Source of the DNA: Caulobacter sp. Root343
GTDB lineage: Bacteria > Pseudomonadota > Alphaproteobacteria > Caulobacterales > Caulobacteraceae
DNA: 64,000 bases
Direction: 5' to 3'
NCBI RefSeq assembly: GCF_001425745.1
Contig: NZ_LMDF01000005.1
Coordinates: 742,472 to 806,471, forward strand
Below the pieces are notes generated by a model. The model saw only the letters and a list, made by a program, of their open reading frames with translations. It was not told the origin of the DNA and made no database searches. The first letter of the stretch is position 1; every line of letters starts with the position of its first letter. Made by a program: the position numbers and the translations under genes. Shown in pieces: positions 58,241 to 64,000 of this stretch.

Positions 58241-61200
58241 ATGCCGCGCAAGTTTCTGATCGTCACCGTCGCCGCCGCGCCGTTGCTGCTGGCCGCCGGC
58301 GATGCTTTCGCCGAGGTCGAAGTCACCAGCAGCACGCGCACGGCGCCGATCACCACGTCCAGCCCCAACGGCGGAAGCGCCGACGACGTGAAGGTCACCG
58401 CCGACGGCGTCATCACCCTGAGCGCGGCGGGCCCGATCATCACGCTCGACAGCGACAACACCGTCACCCTGAACGGCGGCCTGGCCAGCGTGGGCGTCGA
58501 CGACTCGGTGGGCGTGCTGGTCCTGGGCGGCAGGACCGGGACCCTGACCAGCGCCGGCTCGATCAGCCTGACCGAGGACTACGACTACGAGGACACCGAC
58601 GAGGACGGCGACTACGACGGCCTGTTCGCCAAGGGCTACCGCCGCTACGGGATCCGGCTCACCGGGACCGACGCCTTCACCGGGACGATCACCAATACCG
58701 GCACGATCACCATCGAGGGCATGGACTCGGCCGGGATCAGCGTCGAGGCGCCGCTGGTCGGCAACCTGGTCCATTCAGGAACGATCAGCGTCACCGGCGA
58801 TCGCGGTTACGGGATCCACATCGCCGCGCCGGTCACCGGCAAGGTCCAGATCGAGGGCTCGACCAGCGTCATCGGCGAGGGCTCGGTCGGGGTGGCGGTG
58901 GACTCCGCCATCGATGGCGCCTTCGTACTGCAGGGCTCGGTCTATTCGTCGGGCTATCGCGTCACCTCGCGCTACGCCGATCCCGACGACCGGGCGCTGC
59001 TGGACGCCGACGACAAGCTGGAAGGCGGCGGCGGCGTCAACATCGCCGCCAACGTCTCGGGCGGCGTGCTGCTGGATGTTCCGCCGACCGACACCAATGA
59101 CGACACCAGCGACGACGAGGACGGCGACGGCGTCACCGACAGTTCCGAGGGCACGGCCTCGATCAGCGTCTATGGCGGCGCGCCGGCCCTGAAGATCGGC
59201 TCAAGCACGAACACCGTAACGCTCGGCGCGGTGGGTGCGGGCGACGACGCCTACGGCCTGATCATCAAGGGCTCGGTCAGCGCCGCCAGCGTCTACGACG
59301 GGGTCGAGACCACCGGCGTCCAGGTCGGCGGCGACGCCGGTTACCAGACCTTGATCACGGGCGGGATCCGGATCACCGGCTCGGTGTCGGCCTCGGGCTA
59401 CGAGGCCCAGACCACCGGCCTGCGCTTGAAGGCGGGCGCGGTCGCCGACACGATCTGGAACGCCGGCTCGATCGCGGCCTCGACCACCTCCGAAGGCGAT
59501 TTCTCGGCGCGCGCCCTGGTGATCGAGGCGGGCGCCAGCGTCACCACCTTGAATAACGATGGCGCGATCAGCGCCTCGGTGGCCGGCGAGAAGGGCACGT
59601 CGTACGCCATCCTCGACAACGCCGGGACCCTGACCACGATCAACAACACCCGCTCGATCACGGCCTATGTCGTGGCCACCGATGACGAGTACGACACCGA
59701 CGACGACAACACCGACGCCAGCGACGAGACGGTCACCGGCAAGGCGATCGCCATCGACGTCTCGAAGAACACCACCGGCGTGACCATCACCCAGACCGGG
59801 GTCAATGACGGCGACGATGGCGACGACGGGGTGGCGGACACCGACACGGATGGCGACGGCGTGGACGACGCCGACGAGCCCAGCATCGTCGGCAAGATCC
59901 TGTTCGGCTCGGGCGACGACAAGCTCAGCATTCTGAACGGCACGATGATCGGCTCGATCAGCTTCGGGGATGGCGCCGACAGCCTGGTCATCGACGGCGG
60001 CGGCTATGTGCTGTCGAACCTGACCGACACCGACGGGCGCCTCGACATCACCATCGGCAAGGGCGTCCTGGGCCTGACCAACACCAACGACCTGAAGGTC
60101 ACCAACCTGACCCTGGGGGCCGAGAGCAAGCTGATCTTCAGTGTCGATCCGGCCGCCGGCACGGCGACCCGCCTGGTCGCCGATACCGCGACGATCGCCA
60201 CGGGGGCCAATCTCGGCCTCGTGCTCAACAACCTGCTGACCACCGCCACGACGTTCGAGGTGATCAAGGCCAACGCCCTGACGGCCGGCGACATCGGCCA
60301 GGACCTGCTGGGCAATGCGCCGTATCTCTATGTCGCGAAGGCCTATCAGTCGGGAAACAGCATCGACATCGACGTGCGCCGCCGGACGGCCAACGAGGCC
60401 GGCATGACCGGCAACCAGGCCTCCGCCTATGACGCCGTGTTCGCCGCCCTGGCCAAGAACGACGACATCGCCGGCGCCTTCCTGAACCAGAACACCCGCG
60501 ACGGCTTCTACAACCTCTACAACCAGATGCTGCCCGACCAGGGTCTGGGCATGTTCTCGGCCCTGCAGGCGGTGAACCAGCAGATCTCGGCCGCCACCGC
60601 CATCCGCCCTGACCTCGGGGACCGCTACGGGCCCGACAGCGTCTGGGTGCAGCAGATCAACACCATGGTCCGCCGCGAGGACGGCCAGGACCAGGGCTCG
60701 GACACCCAGGCCCTGGGCTTCGTCGCCGGCTACGAGGCGATGGGCGATGCGGGCGGCGCGCTGGGCGTGACCCTGGCCGTGGTCAATATCGAGGAGCACG
60801 ACACCACCGCCAAGGTCGGCGAACAGACCACCAACACCATGGTCCAGGCCGGGCTCTACTGGCGGCGCGCGATCGGCGGCTGGCGCTTCAATCTGGGCGG
60901 CGGGGCGGGCTATGGCTGGCTGACCGGCGACCGCAGCTTCTACAGCGAGGACGTCAACGCCGACGGCGTGGCCGACGTCGCGGTGACCAATGTCGCCCAC
61001 TGGAACGGGGCCATGGCTAACGCCTTCGCCGGCTTGGCCTACGAGCAGAAGATCGGCCGCTACTTCGTCCGCCCCGAAGCGCGCGCCGACTACGTCTATT
61101 TCTCGGAAGGCCAGCGCAGCGAGACCGGCGGCGGCGACGGCTTCGACCTGACCCGCGACGCCCGCGCCTTCAGCAATCTCAGCGGCGACATCGGGCTGGT

Positions 61201-61480
61201 GCTGGGCGCCCAGTTCGGCGAGGCGGTCTGGTGGCGGCCGGAGATCCGCGTCGGCTATCGCAAGACCCTGGCGGGCGACATCGACGACACCGTGGCCCGC
61301 TTCCGGGGCGGCCAGGCCTTCGCCCTGACCTCCGTCGCCGACAAACAGGGTGCGGCGACCCTGGGCTTCGCCATCCGCGCCGGCTCGGCGCTGTCTTACC
61401 TGGCGCTCGAGGGCGGAGCCGAGGCGGCCAAGAAGCAGACCCGCTACTACATGCGCTTCTCCGGCCGGGCGATGTTCTAG
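58241..61480 (+). CDS. Autotransporter (type Va) outer-membrane protein
   Basis: A 1079-residue protein. The signal peptide ends GDAFA near residue 24. The passenger is a long beta-helix made of repeated short strands (GTITNTGTITIEGMDS, GTISVTGDRGYGIHI). It carries acidic insertions such as DTNDDTSDDEDGDGVTDSSE and DGVADTDTDGDGVDDADEP, which look like calcium-binding thrombospondin type-3 repeats. The last about 280 residues form the beta-barrel (starting about SVWVQQINTMV) and end in Phe (RAMF), as expected for BAM recognition. No protease motif was seen. Confidence 0.9.
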   Translation: MPRKFLIVTVAAAPLLLAAGDAFAEVEVTSSTRTAPITTSSPNGGSADDVKVTADGVITLSAAGPIITLDSDNTVTLNGGLASVGVDDSVGVLVLGGRTGTLTSAGSISLTEDYDYEDTDEDGDYDGLFAKGYRRYGIRLTGTDAFTGTITNTGTITIEGMDSAGISVEAPLVGNLVHSGTISVTGDRGYGIHIAAPVTGKVQIEGSTSVIGEGSVGVAVDSAIDGAFVLQGSVYSSGYRVTSRYADPDDRALLDADDKLEGGGGVNIAANVSGGVLLDVPPTDTNDDTSDDEDGDGVTDSSEGTASISVYGGAPALKIGSSTNTVTLGAVGAGDDAYGLIIKGSVSAASVYDGVETTGVQVGGDAGYQTLITGGIRITGSVSASGYEAQTTGLRLKAGAVADTIWNAGSIAASTTSEGDFSARALVIEAGASVTTLNNDGAISASVAGEKGTSYAILDNAGTLTTINNTRSITAYVVATDDEYDTDDDNTDASDETVTGKAIAIDVSKNTTGVTITQTGVNDGDDGDDGVADTDTDGDGVDDADEPSIVGKILFGSGDDKLSILNGTMIGSISFGDGADSLVIDGGGYVLSNLTDTDGRLDITIGKGVLGLTNTNDLKVTNLTLGAESKLIFSVDPAAGTATRLVADTATIATGANLGLVLNNLLTTATTFEVIKANALTAGDIGQDLLGNAPYLYVAKAYQSGNSIDIDVRRRTANEAGMTGNQASAYDAVFAALAKNDDIAGAFLNQNTRDGFYNLYNQMLPDQGLGMFSALQAVNQQISAATAIRPDLGDRYGPDSVWVQQINTMVRREDGQDQGSDTQALGFVAGYEAMGDAGGALGVTLAVVNIEEHDTTAKVGEQTTNTMVQAGLYWRRAIGGWRFNLGGGAGYGWLTGDRSFYSEDVNADGVADVAVTNVAHWNGAMANAFAGLAYEQKIGRYFVRPEARADYVYFSEGQRSETGGGDGFDLTRDARAFSNLSGDIGLVLGAQFGEAVWWRPEIRVGYRKTLAGDIDDTVARFRGGQAFALTSVADKQGAATLGFAIRAGSALSYLALEGGAEAAKKQTRYYMRFSGRAMF

Positions 61481-61614
61481 CCGCGTGGAAAGTGTGGGCG
61501 GAAAGCCGCCGCAATCGCGCCACAATCGCGAATGTTTCAATACAGTCGGCCGGTAATTTCGCCACCGGCCACGCTTAACCCTCGCCGGGTCTTGTACGAG
61601 GGAGCTTGGCGGGC

Positions 61615-62346
61615 GTGCGGCAAACAATTCTTCTTCTCGACGCGGACACCGCCGCGCGGGCTCAACTGTGCGACCTGCTCTCGCAACACGAGTACGAGGT
61701 GGTCACCGCCTCGTCGGCGCGCCAGATGGACAAGATCCTGACCACCACGACGGTCGACGCGGTGGTGCTGGACATCATGCTGCCCGGCGAGGGCGGCTTC
61801 TCGGTCTGCAACCGCCTGCGCAGCCACGTCCCGTCGCCGGGCGTCATCGTGATCAGCGAGATGGCCGAGGAGAGCGACATCGTGGTCGGGCTCGAGATCG
61901 GGGCCGACGACTATCTGGCCAAGCCCTATCGCTCGCGCGAGCTTTTGGCCCGGATCCGCTCGGTGCTGCGCCGCCGGCAGGCGCCCCAGCGCCTGAACCC
62001 CGGAGACGATCGCGCCAATGTCTATCGGTTCGACGGCTGGCGGCTCAACATCGTCACCCGGCAGCTGTTCGACCCCTACGACCGCGGCGTCGAGCTGTCC
62101 GCCGGCGAGTTCGCCCTATTGCGGGCGCTACTGGCCAGTCCGCAGCAGATCGTGCCCCGGGCGCGCTTGGTCCAGCAGGATCCGAAGTCCGGCGCGCGGC
62201 GCGACGCTCCGCCCCAGATCAACGTCATCGTCAGCCGCCTGCGCGCCAAGCTGGCCCGCGTTCCGGGCGGCGAGGCCCTGATCCGCACGATGCGCGGCCA
62301 GGGCTACATGCTGACCGTTCCCGTCGAGAGCCTCCCGGCCGAATAG
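61615..62346 (+). CDS. OmpR/PhoB-type response regulator
   Basis: A 243-residue regulator. The receiver has acidic LLLDADTAARA, phospho-Asp in AVVLDIMLPGEGG, Ser in VIVISEM and Lys in LAKPYRSREL. The winged-helix output has LSAGEFALLRALLASPQQIV and MRGQGYML. The GTG at 61615 follows GAGGGAG at good spacing; the TTG at 61606 does not. No histidine kinase is adjacent, so it is an orphan here. It converges on the receptor gene with a 6-base gap. Confidence 0.9.
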   Translation: MRQTILLLDADTAARAQLCDLLSQHEYEVVTASSARQMDKILTTTTVDAVVLDIMLPGEGGFSVCNRLRSHVPSPGVIVISEMAEESDIVVGLEIGADDYLAKPYRSRELLARIRSVLRRRQAPQRLNPGDDRANVYRFDGWRLNIVTRQLFDPYDRGVELSAGEFALLRALLASPQQIVPRARLVQQDPKSGARRDAPPQINVIVSRLRAKLARVPGGEALIRTMRGQGYMLTVPVESLPAE

Positions 62347-62352
62347 GCCCCG

Positions 62353-64000
62353 CTACTGCGGTCCGCCGGGCCCCTGGAAGTCGAAGCCCGGATCCTTGCG
62401 GTTCTTGCCCACGCCGAAGGTCCAGGCCAGGCTGACGCGAAGCCAACGGGCGTCGAAGTCGCGGACCACCAAGCTGTTCAGCGCCGGGGTCTTGATCACC
62501 TGCTTGTCGCGATAGAGGTCGAGGGCGTCCTGGACCGTTACGACCAGCGACAGGCTGTCGTTGATCTTGCGACGATAGCCCAGGTCGATCGCGGCGAACG
62601 GCATGCCGTAGCCCTGCGGCGTCAGGCGCTTGCCGGCCATGAAGCCGTTCAACTGCAACAGGTCCTTCGACGTCACCTGCCAGCTGAGCCCCGCGCGCCC
62701 CTGGGCGGTGACGGCCGAGCGTTTGCCCGGGAAACCGAGGTTCGAGCCGTCCATCTCGACCCAGAAGAAGTTGCTGCTGAGATTGTAGGTCAGTTTCGGC
62801 GTCAGCTTGCCGTTCAGCACCAGCTCCAGCCCGCCGTTGCGGGTCTGGGCGGCGTTGGCCTTGGTGGTGACGAACACCCCGCCGCCGATGTCGGAGACGA
62901 TGTCGGTCACGACCTTCTCGTTCTCGCGATAGTACAGCGTGGCCAGGGCCATGGTCGGCGCCTTGCGGTACTGCCAGCCCAGCTCGAACGAGTGGGTGTG
63001 CTGCGGCTTCAGCGCCGGATTGCCGACCCGGTAGTTCAGCGGATCCAGGAAGAACGGCACGGGATTGAGGTCGAACGGGCCGGGGCGCTGCAGGCGCTGG
63101 CTGTAGCTGGCGGTCAGCTTCTGGCGGTCGTTCAGCGTGTAGGACAGGTGCAGGCTGGGCATCAGCCGGGCGGTGTCGTTGTCGGTCTTGTGGCCCAGGG
63201 CGGTTAGGTCGAGCTTCGACTGTTCGTAGCGCAGGCCCGCCAGCACTGTCAGCTCGCCGACCGGGCGCTCGTAGGTGACATAGACCTGGTTCAGCTGCTG
63301 TTCGTAGAAGAACTGGCTGGTCAGGGTCGGATCGGCTGCCAGCCCCGCGAGCGACGGGCCCCTGAGCCCCTCGTTGTCGTAGCCGTTGTCGTCGAACTGC
63401 AGGTCGAAGCCCAGCTTCAGGGTCTGGCCCGCGCCCATGGGCCGGACATAGTCGCCCTTCAGGTCGGTCTGGCGGGTGTCGTAGCCCAGGCGCTGCTGGT
63501 CGAACACGCTGGTCGCGGTCGGCAGCGAGCCCACGGTGTGGCCGGTCCGCGTGCGGTTGTCGTCGACGACGTCGTAGCTGATCTTCAGCGTCAGTTCGTG
63601 GCCGTCGCCGTCGAACTTCCGGCGCAGGTTGCCGCTGACCGCGGCGTTGTCGCGCCGCTGGCGGATGGTCAGGTCCCGCTGATAGGCCTGGACCAGCGCG
63701 CCGCTGGCGTCCTTGCGCGTCGTGTCGCCCAGATTGTCGAGCGCGAAATCGACGCGGCTAACCCGGGCCTCGCTGCCGATGCGCAGCTTGTCGGTCACGT
63801 CGTAGTCGACGGAGCCCTGGCTGCTCAGGTTCTCCATGTCGAGCTGGGTGTTGGTCTTGACCTCGCTGTCGATGGCGGCCTGCTGGCGACGCTCGTACTC
63901 GGTCTGGCTGGCCGGGTCGCGGCGGTAGTTGATGTCGCCGGACGCCGACAGCTTGCCGCTGTTGTAGCCGACATTGGCGCTGACCGCGCCACGGCCTGAA
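62353..64000 (-). CDS. TonB-dependent receptor-type outer-membrane beta-barrel (5' end outside window)
   Basis: The frame is open to the window edge, beyond the internal Met at 63837, so this is the C-terminal 548 residues. It consists of alternating beta strands ending WLRVSLAWTFGVGKN, then a Pro/Gly tail. Motifs FDLNPVPFFLDPLNYRVGNP and TASYSQRLQRPGPFDLNP match the outer-membrane beta-barrel family related to TonB receptors (PF14905). The plug domain lies outside the window. The ligand is unknown; siderophore or carbohydrate uptake are both possible. Confidence 0.88.
   Translation of the reverse strand, partial: SGRGAVSANVGYNSGKLSASGDINYRRDPASQTEYERRQQAAIDSEVKTNTQLDMENLSSQGSVDYDVTDKLRIGSEARVSRVDFALDNLGDTTRKDASGALVQAYQRDLTIRQRRDNAAVSGNLRRKFDGDGHELTLKISYDVVDDNRTRTGHTVGSLPTATSVFDQQRLGYDTRQTDLKGDYVRPMGAGQTLKLGFDLQFDDNGYDNEGLRGPSLAGLAADPTLTSQFFYEQQLNQVYVTYERPVGELTVLAGLRYEQSKLDLTALGHKTDNDTARLMPSLHLSYTLNDRQKLTASYSQRLQRPGPFDLNPVPFFLDPLNYRVGNPALKPQHTHSFELGWQYRKAPTMALATLYYRENEKVVTDIVSDIGGGVFVTTKANAAQTRNGGLELVLNGKLTPKLTYNLSSNFFWVEMDGSNLGFPGKRSAVTAQGRAGLSWQVTSKDLLQLNGFMAGKRLTPQGYGMPFAAIDLGYRRKINDSLSLVVTVQDALDLYRDKQVIKTPALNSLVVRDFDARWLRVSLAWTFGVGKNRKDPGFDFQGPGGPQ

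Noticed and set aside
57226..59100. 624-residue plus-strand frame across the GH3 start and autotransporter start
   Set aside because: It crosses a promoter region and two real genes and is very Arg/Gly-rich; no domain is visible.

Overview
This window looks like chromosomal DNA of a high-GC alphaproteobacterium of the Caulobacteraceae, most likely Caulobacter or a close relative. This is inferred from gene content, not from a database match. The indicators are very high GC with strong third-position bias; the helicase / S4 protein / ferredoxin / CarD(CdnL) neighbourhood typical of alphaproteobacteria; UrcA and DUF3617 proteins; many signalling proteins; a TonB-type outer-membrane receptor; glycan-degrading enzymes; and dispersed GC-rich palindromic intergenic repeats. 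No tRNA, rRNA, IS element, integrase or CRISPR array was seen.

Layout. 1-5.6 kb: 3' part of cobT, an esterase-like phytase-family protein, two urcA genes that share a conserved hairpin leader, a low-GC orphan gene, rpmB and a DUF3617 protein. 5.6-9 kb: ogt and a secreted amidohydrolase set among palindromic repeats. 9-18.2 kb: SUV3-like helicase, S4 protein, fdxA and cdnL, interrupted by a periplasmic protein, a retropepsin-like protease, a small membrane protein and a GGDEF-EAL protein. 18.5-22.2 kb: a second, very similar GGDEF-EAL protein and a hybrid histidine kinase. 22.2-29.6 kb: a sugar locus (GntR regulator, dgoD, SDR, sugar-porter MFS, exported GH2 glycosidase) with three copies of one candidate operator. 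29.8-38.3 kb: MHYT-PAS-HWE kinase, DUF5690 transporter plus nhaA, Lrp regulator divergent from a PLP lyase plus GST, DUF6491 protein and a membrane protein. 38.3-44.3 kb: six overlapping minus-strand genes (DUF4129, DUF4350, MoxR, DUF58, SpoIIM-like, RDD). 44.4-48.2 kb: oxyR divergent from katG, then a Fur-family gene. 48.2-55.3 kb: an accessory signalling locus (see below). 55.3-64 kb: exported GH3 glycosidase, autotransporter, OmpR-type response regulator, and the C-terminal part of a TonB-type receptor running off the window.

The most interesting region is 50.3-55.3 kb. A tight three-gene operon encodes a TIR-TPR membrane protein, a small orphan protein, and a TPR / SLOG-like / class III nucleotide cyclase protein. 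It is divergent from a Crp/Fnr regulator that keeps a cyclic-nucleotide-binding signature. TIR plus cyclase plus cNMP receptor recalls the logic of Pycsar immunity, but the domain arrangement differs. Downstream lie two small helical proteins and one with lectin-like QxW motifs. Any immune or stress function is inference.

The second notable theme is regulatory DNA: covarying urcA leader hairpins, a GntR-type operator apparently embedded in a coding sequence through rare codons, an OxyR-like site overlapping the oxyR start codon, and several palindromic repeat families, one of which supplies the 3' end of a coding sequence.
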